Part shown: positions 25,203 to 33,423 of the stretch, piece after piece
Layout: each line of letters starts with the position of its first letter
Position numbering within the stretch: position 1 is the first letter of the stretch
From: Agrobacterium sp. RAC06
GTDB taxonomy: Bacteria > Pseudomonadota > Alphaproteobacteria > Rhizobiales > Rhizobiaceae
Assembly (NCBI RefSeq): GCF_001713475.1
Contig: NZ_CP016499.1
Coordinates: 3,659,501 to 3,723,500, forward strand
DNA length: 64,000 bases
Reading direction: 5' to 3'
Notes under the pieces: model-generated
The model's input: only the letters and a program-made list of their open reading frames with translations
The model's database searches: none
Told to the model about the DNA's origin: nothing
Made by a program: the position numbers and the translations under genes

Positions 25203-28056
25203 ACCTCAAGCGACCATTGCCGGTGGCGCCAACAGACCCCTGTTTCTTGACGAGGCCGACCGCTTCTACAGGTTGATGCGTGGTTACGCCGATCTTTTTG
25301 CGATAGGCGGAGACGGTCTCAGACGGCATCTGTTCCGTATCGAGGTCGGTGAATATCTGTTTCCAGCCGTCTCTTTCGGCCAGCATCGTCTGTGCGCCAT
25401 CGGTTCTCTTGGTTCGGAGTTTGCGGTCTGCGAGGCAGGCGCCCCAAAGCCACCGCCGGAAGCCGTCATGTCTTGGGTTCAGGCGATGATCGGTGTCCTA
25501 GGCCAGACGCCGCAGGGCTGGACTGATCGCATCCTCTTGACGGGAGAGTTCGATCTGCCTCAGGGCATGACAGTCTCTGCACCTCATCGGACACTCTGCT
25601 TCGTTCGCCCCTTGGACGGAACCGCGACCTGGTGCGATCGAACCTGGCCAGTTGGCCTTGAACTGCCGATCACCTCGACGACCTCGGTGACCGCCATTTC
25701 CGATGCGACCCTGCAGGTATCAGCCGAGTGCCCCGACCCCGCGATTTTGGTAGAAGGCCTCTGCTTCATCGGTGGCGAGGTCCTGTCGCAACTAGATCGC
25801 GAGGCGGCTCAACATGGCGCCCAGCTCGAAGATCGGCTTAACATCCGCCGTCAGGCCATGGACCGAAGCCTTGGCAAAAGCCTTTCGGATCTGCTGACCT
25901 TGAGGGAGCCGAAAACCGGTCAAATGTCATCTGCCCGGCTTTCGGTTTTTGTTGCCGTCATGCAGACGAGCGGATTGGATGTATCACAAGCTCTGCGACG
26001 GGATCTCGAGGCTCTGGGCGACAAAGGCTCTTACGAGCCGCTTTTGCGATCTGCGGGCCTTTACTATCGCCAGGTGATGCTCGACCACGACTGGTGGCAC
26101 CATGACGGCACTGCGATGCTCGCAACGCTGAAGGATGGATCGCCCGCAGGCCTGGTTCCGGGCAAAGGCGGCGGTTGGCTGCTGGTGACGAACGAAGGTA
26201 TGCGTCGCGTAACCAAACCGCTTGCGCAAGAGGTTTCAACGGGGGCGCTGCAGATCTATCCGCCGCTTGAGGATCGCCCCATAGGCCTCCTCGAAACCAT
26301 GCGGTTTGGCTTTTCCGGCACACGCTACGATGTTGTCGCCACAATCACCGTGGCGCTGGTTGCCAGTTTGGTGGTCATGGTCCCGCCGATCGCAGCCACC
26401 ATGCTTTTTCAGCATGTCGTGCCAGCTGGCGACCGGGGCAATCTGCTATTCATACTGGCGTCACTGGTCGCGCTTGCCTTTGGCCAGTCTGCCTTCGAAC
26501 TGATGCGCAGCCTTTGCGTCGCACGGATAGAAACGCGTCTCGATTCGTCGATACAGGCTGCGCTTTTCCAGCGCCTTCTGAGGCTTCCAGTGAATTTCTT
26601 TCGGGCCTATTCCGCAGGTGATTTGACGGAACGGGTGCTGGGCATTCAAGAGGCACGCCAGATGATCACCGGCGCGACCATGTCTGGACTCTTCGGCGCG
26701 ATGGGTGTGATCGCAAGTGCCGGGGTGCTGGTGTTCCTCGACTGGCGACTGGCATTGACGGGCATCGCTGTCCTTGCCCTCTTTCTTGTCATCTCGGCAA
26801 TCCTCTCCTTCAGGCAGCTTGCACAGGAAAGACGCCAAGCAGCGATCCGGGGCCAGAACCAAGGTTTCGTGCTTCAATTGCTGATCGGCATGACAAAGCT
26901 GCGCGCAGCCCATGCGGAGAAACCGGCCCTCGCCCAATGGGCCTGGAAGAGCCTTGAGCACCGAAAGGCTTTTGCCACGTCAAGATCCATCCAGTCCGTG
27001 CATGCAGCACTTCTGGCACTGATGCCGTGGCTTTCCTTGCTGATGATCTATGTCACGCTTTTGTGGCTGATGAAGTCTGATCAGCAGCAAACGGCGCTGC
27101 TTGCTCTCTTGCCGTCTGGTGGAAGCACCGCTTCCACTGCGCTGCGCGAGCCTTTGACGGCCGCAGCCTTTATCGGTTTCACGACCGCCTTCGGGCAGAT
27201 GACGACCGGATTGAAGGCGACAGTCGAGGCGTTTACCCATCTGGCAAGCGTGGCCCCCTTGGCAGAACGCACAGCCCCCGTGCTGAAAGCCGTGCCAGAT
27301 GATGCCTCGACCAGTCGGGGATCATCACCACAACTCACCGGCAATCTTGTGTTCCGCAATGTCAGTTTCCGCTACGGCATGGATAGCCCCCTCGTTCTGA
27401 AAAACCTCGATCTTGAGATACAGCCGGGCGACTTCATCGCGGTCACCGGCCCTTCTGGGAGTGGCAAATCCACATTACTGCGCCTCATCCTGGGCTTTGA
27501 GACACCGGATACTGGCGAGATCTTTTATGATGGTATCCCGTCGCATGGGATCGAGCTTGCGTCGCTCCGGTCCCAGATCGGCATCGTGTTGCAGAATGGG
27601 GGCTTAAGCGCGGGCTCGATCTACGACAACATCGTCGGATCCTCCGGTCTAGGCGTTGCCGATGCATGGGCTGCGGCCAGAATGGTGGGCCTGGCAGAAG
27701 AAATAGAGAGCATGCCGATGGGCATGCACACCGTCCTGAACGACGGCGCCATGACCATCTCGGGTGGGCAAAGGCAGAGGATCCTGATTGCCCGAGCGCT
27801 GGTCAGAAAACCGCGGATCCTTCTGTTCGATGAAGCAACCAGCGCCCTGGACAACCGGACCCAGGCGATCGTCACACGCAGCCTGACCAGTCTCGAGGTT
27901 ACGCGCATCGTCATCGCGCATCGTCTGAGCACCATCAAAGAGGCCGACCGGATCATCGTCCTCGATCGTGGCAGCCTCGTCGAAAGTGGCACTTACAACG
28001 ACCTGATTAGCGCGGGCGGCACCTTCAGTGACCTCGCCCGCCGGCAATTGCTCTAG
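25195..28056 (+). CDS. NHLM-type bacteriocin-system ABC transporter without peptidase
   Basis: This 953-residue protein has a large N-terminal region of about 380 residues (no C39 triad), six-helix ABC membrane domain (about 390-690) and an intact ATPase: Walker A TGPSGSGKST (about 749), signature ISGGQRQRILIARAL (about 854), Walker B LLFDEATSALD (about 875) and H-loop IAHRLST (about 906). Length and layout match the NHLM ABC2 group that accompanies NHLP/Nif11 precursors. It overlaps the PCAT stop by 8 bp, so the two are coupled, probably as partners in export. The role of its N-terminal domain is not known. Confidence 0.9.
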   Translation: MAEPQATIAGGANRPLFLDEADRFYRLMRGYADLFAIGGDGLRRHLFRIEVGEYLFPAVSFGQHRLCAIGSLGSEFAVCEAGAPKPPPEAVMSWVQAMIGVLGQTPQGWTDRILLTGEFDLPQGMTVSAPHRTLCFVRPLDGTATWCDRTWPVGLELPITSTTSVTAISDATLQVSAECPDPAILVEGLCFIGGEVLSQLDREAAQHGAQLEDRLNIRRQAMDRSLGKSLSDLLTLREPKTGQMSSARLSVFVAVMQTSGLDVSQALRRDLEALGDKGSYEPLLRSAGLYYRQVMLDHDWWHHDGTAMLATLKDGSPAGLVPGKGGGWLLVTNEGMRRVTKPLAQEVSTGALQIYPPLEDRPIGLLETMRFGFSGTRYDVVATITVALVASLVVMVPPIAATMLFQHVVPAGDRGNLLFILASLVALAFGQSAFELMRSLCVARIETRLDSSIQAALFQRLLRLPVNFFRAYSAGDLTERVLGIQEARQMITGATMSGLFGAMGVIASAGVLVFLDWRLALTGIAVLALFLVISAILSFRQLAQERRQAAIRGQNQGFVLQLLIGMTKLRAAHAEKPALAQWAWKSLEHRKAFATSRSIQSVHAALLALMPWLSLLMIYVTLLWLMKSDQQQTALLALLPSGGSTASTALREPLTAAAFIGFTTAFGQMTTGLKATVEAFTHLASVAPLAERTAPVLKAVPDDASTSRGSSPQLTGNLVFRNVSFRYGMDSPLVLKNLDLEIQPGDFIAVTGPSGSGKSTLLRLILGFETPDTGEIFYDGIPSHGIELASLRSQIGIVLQNGGLSAGSIYDNIVGSSGLGVADAWAAARMVGLAEEIESMPMGMHTVLNDGAMTISGGQRQRILIARALVRKPRILLFDEATSALDNRTQAIVTRSLTSLEVTRIVIAHRLSTIKEADRIIVLDRGSLVESGTYNDLISAGGTFSDLARRQLL

Positions 28057-28064
28057 GAGATGGT

Positions 28065-28598
28065 ATGCGCAAGGTTCTCTACATCCTTGGCCAGTTGAAC
28101 GATGAAGATGCCGAATGGCTCGCCCGAACGGGGCGTATCAGGACCTGTAAGGAAGGTGAGGTTCTCATCAACGAGGGTGTGGCAACCCAAGATCTCTACT
28201 TCGTCTTGGACGGAGAAGTGGGCGTGCAGATTAAGGGCGTCGGCGAGGTTGCCCGCCTGGGTCGCGGTGAGGTGGTGGGCGAAATGTCCTTTGTCGATTC
28301 ATCTCCGCCCTCCGCAACAATCCTGGCGCATGGTGGTGCAAGAGTGCTGGCGGTGGAGAAGGCCGCGATCGACGCACGTCTGCGACGGGATAACGGATTT
28401 GCCGGACGCTTTTACAAGGCCATCGCAATTTTTCTGGCCGATCGACTGCGCTCGACCATGGGTCGCATGCGCAGCACGGAAGGCTTGCATCGCGATCAAA
28501 TCATGGACGATGAGCTCGATGAGAGCATTCTCGATCAGATTTCCCTCGCTGGCTCAAGGTTCGAACACATGCTGTCAATCCTGTCGAAGGTAAATTGA
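28065..28598 (+). CDS. Cyclic-nucleotide-binding-domain (CRP-like) protein, no DNA-binding domain
   Basis: This 177-residue protein shows a CNBD beta-barrel: EGEVLINEGVATQDLYFVLDGEVGV, then the phosphate-binding cassette GEMSFVDSSPPSATILA. The cassette lacks the usual Arg before SAT/AAT (here Pro), so cyclic nucleotide binding is uncertain. After the barrel, a helical tail follows, with no HTH. It starts 8 bp after the NHLM ABC stop in the same operon. Such domains are commonly fused to or placed beside NHLM transporters, where they may control the exporter. Confidence 0.8.
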   Translation: MRKVLYILGQLNDEDAEWLARTGRIRTCKEGEVLINEGVATQDLYFVLDGEVGVQIKGVGEVARLGRGEVVGEMSFVDSSPPSATILAHGGARVLAVEKAAIDARLRRDNGFAGRFYKAIAIFLADRLRSTMGRMRSTEGLHRDQIMDDELDESILDQISLAGSRFEHMLSILSKVN

Positions 28599-28653
28599 AG
28601 CCCATGGGGTGGGGCCAGCGAAGCTTACCCACCGCGAAAACCGTCATCGAAGT

Positions 28654-28842
28654 CTAAGCAATCCAGACGATGAAAGACAAAAGTAGAAGGATCACGCTCA
28701 GCATGGCCAATGGACCGGGCATACTGGACAGCCTCAAAGGGCAGTCGAGATCCTGGGTTGCCGAAAGCCTGCTGAGCGCTTGTGAACGAAAAAGTCGAGC
28801 CCCCTTGATCAGGGGCAAATCGGCGTCTTTCTCTGAAGACAT
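28654..28842 (-). CDS. Possible small membrane protein resembling a truncated HlyD start
   Basis: This 62-codon minus-strand frame lies in the 250-bp gap between the CNBD and second peptidase-ABC genes. It has GGGAG 10 bp upstream of its ATG and ends in one hydrophobic helix. Its middle reads LFRSQALSRLSATQDLD, close in pattern to the start of the HlyD adaptor at 21788 (LFRQEALQKLASPERLD). It stops right after the helix. It could be a remnant of a second adaptor gene or a real tiny membrane protein; its expression is unproven. Confidence 0.35.
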   Translation of the reverse strand: MSSEKDADLPLIKGARLFRSQALSRLSATQDLDCPLRLSSMPGPLAMLSVILLLLSFIVWIA

Positions 28843-28848
28843 GACACA

Positions 28849-30906
28849 GTGAACTCCCAGACATCAAAGTGGCAGCTAAATCACTCTGCAGCAGGGCAGC
28901 AAGAGGATATTGACGCCCCAGCTTTCCTCGGACGCCTCAAAGGCTTGATCAAGGGCAATAGGCGGTCGGTGCATACACCGCAGCTGCGCCAGTCTGCGCT
29001 CACCGAATGCGGTCTCACGGCATTGGCAATCATCTTTGCCTGGCACGGGGTCGATGTTTCACTCGAGAGATTGCGCAATGAGATCGGCTCGAGCCGACTG
29101 GGGCTCACGGCCCGCCAACTCCTCGAACTTGCCCGACGCTATGATTTCGAGACCAAGGCTTGTCGGCGTGAGATCGATCAACTGGCGACGCTTCCCCTGC
29201 CATTCATCGCCCACTACCGCTTCATACATTTCGTCGTCGTCGAGCATGTTTCAGACCAGCATGTCACGATCAACGATCCTGCAAGCGGGCCACAGCGTCT
29301 GACGATTGAAGAATTTGCCAGGGACTTCACCGGAATCGCCCTGACATTCATCCCACGCTTTGCGCCGCCGCCGCCGCCGGTCCATCCAGCAAGGCGTGAA
29401 TTCTGGCTGCAGCTGAGCGACAATCGGGTTGCGGCAACCATCATTCTCCTGCTTTGCCTGCTGCAAACATCAGCAGTCGCGTTCGCGCTCGTGAGCATGG
29501 CCAAGGCTCTGGACGGACATCAGAAACCAAGCGTTGCGCTTCTCGCGTGGATCCTGGCGGCCATCTTGCATCTATTGCTGCACTGGAGCACCGAGAGCTT
29601 TGCAGAGCGCCTTTCCAATCGGGCACGAGACCTCACATGGCAGCGTTTCAAGAGTATGCCGCCCCAATGGTTTTCTACAAAGACGGCAAACCAGCTCGCG
29701 GATATTTTGATCCTCGGTGAGCGCTGGTCTTTGTTGCTACCCATTGCCGTTTCGCTTCTACGGTCGCTGCTCTTGATCCCGGTCGTTCTGGTTGCGCCGT
29801 TGATCCAGCTGCCCAATGGACTGGTCATCACATCGTTCACGGCAATCGCCTCTTGTATTGTTCTTGCAGCATGCCTTCGTCGCGGCGAGACCCGGATGAG
29901 AAGTATGCGTGAGGCGCAGCTTCTTATCCTGCCCAATACGCATATCCTTGCAGATCTTGAGAGCCGACAGTTTGCAGGGCGCGACAGCGAGCTCACCTCT
30001 TATCTGGCAGCAGAGCACGCTCAGATGCATTCGCAAGCACAGGTCAGCCTGGGCTGGCGGGCGAAACTCGATGTCTTGGTGTCTCTGCCGATTGTCCTCG
30101 CTCTGGCGATCATCATGACCGACGGCCTAGTCAGTCAAGATTGGGGAACTGCCGCAGCACTTGGCACAGTTTGTGTCGTGATTGGTCTCTGCCTGCGAAC
30201 GGCACGACGCAGTTTTCCGGTTATTTCAGAAGTGATGGGACTGCTCTCGCGTTTGCACGACCTGCGTAACACAGACGCTGATCTAACAGGATTGCAGTCG
30301 CACCCGGGATCGCCCGCAGGCCTCGCCATTCATCTTGACGATACGAACCTGTTTTTGAGCAAGGGTGATCTGCTGCAGATTACTGGACCGTCTGGAAGCG
30401 GAAAGACACGACTGGCGCGCCAGATTGCAGGCCTCGAACCAAGCCCGAATGGCACCATTACCTTTGATGGAATGGCGACCGAAACGCTCTGTCATCAGGG
30501 ATCGCCGCGGGTGCTGCTTGTCGACGAGCAGGTTCTCACGATCTCCGGCAGCCTGGCGGAGAACCTCTGTCTCGGTGATCGCCGCTTCGACCGCCAGGCC
30601 TTGGACGAGGTGCTGGATCTGGTCGAGCTCAATCAGGAGCTTTGCCAGCGTGGAGGGCTGGATCTGGAGCTTTTCGCGGACAGGCGGCTGTTGAGCGGCG
30701 GCCAGCTCCGTCGCCTGGCGCTTGCCCGCGCGCTGTTGCGCCAACCTTCGGTCATCGTTCTGGATGGAGCCCTCGATGCCCTGGATTCACCGCTTGCTGG
30801 ACGTATCGTCAAGCGGCTGCGGGAACGACATATACTGGTTCTGATTGGTGAGCGTGGCACGCAATCACGCCGGCCGGACGCGACCATCGATCTGGGCCGT
30901 TGCTGA
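28849..30906 (+). CDS. C39 peptidase-ABC transporter subunit with degenerate ATPase (heterodimer half A)
   Basis: This 685-residue protein (GTG start) has a full C39 triad: Gln48, Cys54 (LTECGLTAL), His127 (IHFVVVEH) and Asp143 (INDPASG). A membrane domain and NBD follow. The NBD has Walker A TGPSGSGKT (about 510) and a good signature LSGGQLRRLALARAL (about 613). The Walker B Glu is replaced by Gly (VIVLDGALDALD, about 640) and the H-loop His is lost (LVLIGERGTQ). It overlaps the next ABC gene by 1 bp. Because that partner has the missing residues, the two likely form a heterodimer with one working ATP site. Confidence 0.9.
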   Translation: MNSQTSKWQLNHSAAGQQEDIDAPAFLGRLKGLIKGNRRSVHTPQLRQSALTECGLTALAIIFAWHGVDVSLERLRNEIGSSRLGLTARQLLELARRYDFETKACRREIDQLATLPLPFIAHYRFIHFVVVEHVSDQHVTINDPASGPQRLTIEEFARDFTGIALTFIPRFAPPPPPVHPARREFWLQLSDNRVAATIILLLCLLQTSAVAFALVSMAKALDGHQKPSVALLAWILAAILHLLLHWSTESFAERLSNRARDLTWQRFKSMPPQWFSTKTANQLADILILGERWSLLLPIAVSLLRSLLLIPVVLVAPLIQLPNGLVITSFTAIASCIVLAACLRRGETRMRSMREAQLLILPNTHILADLESRQFAGRDSELTSYLAAEHAQMHSQAQVSLGWRAKLDVLVSLPIVLALAIIMTDGLVSQDWGTAAALGTVCVVIGLCLRTARRSFPVISEVMGLLSRLHDLRNTDADLTGLQSHPGSPAGLAIHLDDTNLFLSKGDLLQITGPSGSGKTRLARQIAGLEPSPNGTITFDGMATETLCHQGSPRVLLVDEQVLTISGSLAENLCLGDRRFDRQALDEVLDLVELNQELCQRGGLDLELFADRRLLSGGQLRRLALARALLRQPSVIVLDGALDALDSPLAGRIVKRLRERHILVLIGERGTQSRRPDATIDLGRC

Positions 30907-32732
30907 TGGTCGATGTCGCGCGTTGTCTGGCAATCTTGGCGCAGGGCCTTCACCATAGGCAGGAAGCAGAGCTTCTGGTTGCAGCGCAAAAGCGGGGGCT
31001 TTCGCTTCGGCGCGTCCTGATGCAAGACCGGAACTGGAGAAGGCAGGATCTTGGGATCCTGGTCGCCTGGCAGGCATCGACAGAGCAATTCGTCGTGATC
31101 GATGTCACTGGCTGCGGATCACCATCTCGTGTCAGCATCGATGGCAGCCGGCAACGGCTGTCCAGGGTCGATTGCGCAGCCTTGAATACAGACATGCTTG
31201 CTCTTGCGACGCCGCAGGGGCGCTCGATCCACGCAAGCCTTGCTGCTCTCGCACTTCTCGTCATGCTGGCGGCACAGGCCTTGGTTCTCCTCGTAATTTC
31301 GGGTCATCCGCCTGGAATGCGCGCGGCATTGATCTTGTCGCTGGCGGGCCTTGCATGGATTGTGGCGCGCGTTGCCTATTCAATTGCCGCGTCGCGGGCG
31401 TCCATCTTGCTCGGATGGCGTCGTCATTCTGATCTCTTGGCCGAAATACTCGACGGAGGAGTGACGATCCTTCAGAGTCGCACGCCTCACGACTACGCCC
31501 GGGCGATGCGTGCATTGTTGAAGAACCGGGTCAAGACCTTGCGCGGAAGAATGGCCCTTCCGATGGGGCTTGCCAGTCTGTTGCCGGGTCTTGTGGCCTT
31601 GAGCATTTCGGTTCCGCAACTTGGTCTCTACTACGCTCTCACCTGGGCACCCCTGCTGGCTGGCGCAATCGCTTCTCGCCGTTTGGTGGGACTGATCGAA
31701 AATGCGGAAGGGCAGAGTTTGGGCGAGATGGAACAGCGGCTGGATCTCGCGGCGCAAGGCAGCTTGGGTTTGCGGCCGTTGGGCGCGGAGAGTTTTGCCC
31801 TGACGCGTCTGGAGGCTGCTCTGAGACGTCAGAGAAGACTTGCCCGTCGAAGGAGGACGCTGCAGCAGGTTATCCTTGCGTGTGAAGCATTGTTATTCGT
31901 GCTTGCAGGTGCGGTATCGATCATCTCAACAATGGACACGCCCCTCATCGGTTTGGTCACTGTGGCCAGCTTTATGGTTGCGCTGGGACTTGTGGAAGTC
32001 GGTCGCGCAGCAGCCGCCATGACTGCGAGCGGGGGATCGTCACATGATAACGCGTCCAAGAGTCGGTTCACACGCGACCTGGCTGAGGAGCACGAAGCAC
32101 TCGAATCCATCGAACTGATTGCGGTCTCCTTCCAGTATCCCGGAGCGTCTCGCCCCCTGTTCAAGCCGCAAGATCTCAGCATCCGGCGGGGCGAGATTGT
32201 TGCCATCACAGGACCGTCCGGTGCAGGTAAATCGACCTTACTGAGGCTCGCCCTTGGCATCTTGCCGCCGACCACGGGTGAGGTGAGGATCAACGGGAAA
32301 TGCGTTTGCGCACGAGAGCAGAAAATCTGGCGAAGACAGCTTGGTGTTGTTCTCCAGGATGAGCATATGGCCGTCGACACCCTCAAGTCCTTCCTGCAGG
32401 GGATGAGCGGCCTTTCACTCGAGACAGCGCTTCGAAGTTCCGACAGGCTTGGCCTTCTCAAGGAGATCGAGGCTTTGCCCATGGGCATTCAGACACTCGT
32501 TGCACAAGGGATGGTCCCGGCGGGTTTGCGGGAGCGCTTGCTGATTGCAAGGGTTCTCTTGCGGCAGCCATCACTGCTGATCCTGGACGAAGCGACAACT
32601 GGTCTCGACGAAGAGTTCCAGACCAGACTTCTGGAAGAGCTGCGCACAGCCGGGATCGGTGTCCTGATCGCAACACACCGCAAAAGCGTGGTGGCAATCG
32701 CTGACAGATGTGTGACGGTGACCCCAATCTAA
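30906..32732 (+). CDS. ABC transporter subunit with degenerate signature (heterodimer half B)
   Basis: This 608-residue protein has an N-terminal region of about 110 residues that lacks a catalytic Cys or His, yet keeps a C39-like strand (EQFVVIDVTG, Gln in the His position). It is probably a degenerate peptidase domain. A membrane domain follows, then an NBD with Walker A TGPSGAGKST (about 434), Walker B LLILDEATTGLD (about 556) and H-loop IATHRKS (about 587). The signature LSGGQ is replaced by VPAGLRE (about 535). It complements the defects of the preceding protein. The start ATG 30906 overlaps the previous stop (TGATG). Confidence 0.88.
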   Translation: MVDVARCLAILAQGLHHRQEAELLVAAQKRGLSLRRVLMQDRNWRRQDLGILVAWQASTEQFVVIDVTGCGSPSRVSIDGSRQRLSRVDCAALNTDMLALATPQGRSIHASLAALALLVMLAAQALVLLVISGHPPGMRAALILSLAGLAWIVARVAYSIAASRASILLGWRRHSDLLAEILDGGVTILQSRTPHDYARAMRALLKNRVKTLRGRMALPMGLASLLPGLVALSISVPQLGLYYALTWAPLLAGAIASRRLVGLIENAEGQSLGEMEQRLDLAAQGSLGLRPLGAESFALTRLEAALRRQRRLARRRRTLQQVILACEALLFVLAGAVSIISTMDTPLIGLVTVASFMVALGLVEVGRAAAAMTASGGSSHDNASKSRFTRDLAEEHEALESIELIAVSFQYPGASRPLFKPQDLSIRRGEIVAITGPSGAGKSTLLRLALGILPPTTGEVRINGKCVCAREQKIWRRQLGVVLQDEHMAVDTLKSFLQGMSGLSLETALRSSDRLGLLKEIEALPMGIQTLVAQGMVPAGLRERLLIARVLLRQPSLLILDEATTGLDEEFQTRLLEELRTAGIGVLIATHRKSVVAIADRCVTVTPI

Positions 32733-32859
32733 ACAAACGAGGCCTAAGGCCGCAACACTTCACCGGGTCAACAAGCCTGGTTCTTCCACTGCGAGTTTTA
32801 GGACAACAGCGGCTCAAAGAGGCGATGCCGTTCTTCCGACCAGCTGGCGCGTGGGGTTA

Positions 32860-32889
32860 GGTCGCCCAACAGGGAATAGCCGGGCGACC
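32860..32889. terminator. Hairpin between convergent RiPP genes
   Basis: Perfect 8-bp arms GGTCGCCC and GGGCGACC enclose a 14-base loop, 14 bp beyond the NHLP precursor stop. It lies between the convergent ABC and precursor genes and could end either transcript. No U-tract is seen. Confidence 0.4.
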
Positions 32890-32902
32890 CTGAGGCAGGT
32901 CC

Positions 32903-33235
32903 TTATTTCGGCTTCCTCTCCGGATATGGAGGGCCGTAGAGAATAAAGGCGCTGAAAGATGTGCCGCCGGATGCGAGATCCAGCAATTCATCTGGCAATT
33001 CATCCAGTTTGAATGGGGCCCGCAAGACGATCGTGGCTTCGCCCGGCTTTTCCTCGATCACGTTGATCTTCAGGTTCGTGAGTGGGTTTTCCCGCTCCAG
33101 CACTTCGGCCAACGCCGCATGGGGGTCCTGTTTGAGACGTTCACGGAAGGCCGTGTCGTTGTTCGCCTTTTCAACCACGGCCTTTTCAATGTGAAGTCGC
33201 AGGTCGGACATCACATCAGTTTGCGCATTTAACAT
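32903..33235 (-). CDS. NHLP (nitrile-hydratase-like leader) RiPP precursor peptide
   Basis: This 110-residue peptide has the NHLP leader pattern: TAFRERLKQDPHAALAEVL, then LKINVIEEKPGEATIVL, then ELPDELLDLASGG (leader end at 90-91). The predicted core is TSFSAFILYGPPYPERKPK (92-110), aromatic-hydrophobic then Pro-rich and basic. It belongs to a different leader class from the Nif11 peptide at 20219. It is on the minus strand, divergent from the second GNAT gene at 33424 with 188 bp between. A MaoC- or nitrile-hydratase-like fold is excluded by length. ATG 33235 is chosen; ATG 33211 is possible. Confidence 0.87.
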   Translation of the reverse strand: MLNAQTDVMSDLRLHIEKAVVEKANNDTAFRERLKQDPHAALAEVLERENPLTNLKINVIEEKPGEATIVLRAPFKLDELPDELLDLASGGTSFSAFILYGPPYPERKPK

Positions 33236-33423
33236 ATTATCACCAGCATCTTTATAGACATCTGAATATTCAGACTTTCCAAGTATCGAGTCTTAAACGG
33301 TAAGGTCAATAATCATCCTGATGTTGGATACCGTCCAAAGCTGGGCAGAAATAACTTAGGGTTTTGAAGGCGGTCGCACCACACTGTAGATAATTTCCAC
33401 GCTGATATCGCAGGGGCTTTGCT

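Noticed and set aside
28670..28852. Plus-strand 60-codon frame whose stop overlaps the GTG of the split peptidase-ABC gene (GTGA)
   Set aside because: No ribosome site, membrane helix or recognisable pattern; the opposite-strand frame at the same place has a ribosome site, a helix and HlyD-like residues, so the plus-strand frame is more likely a shadow.
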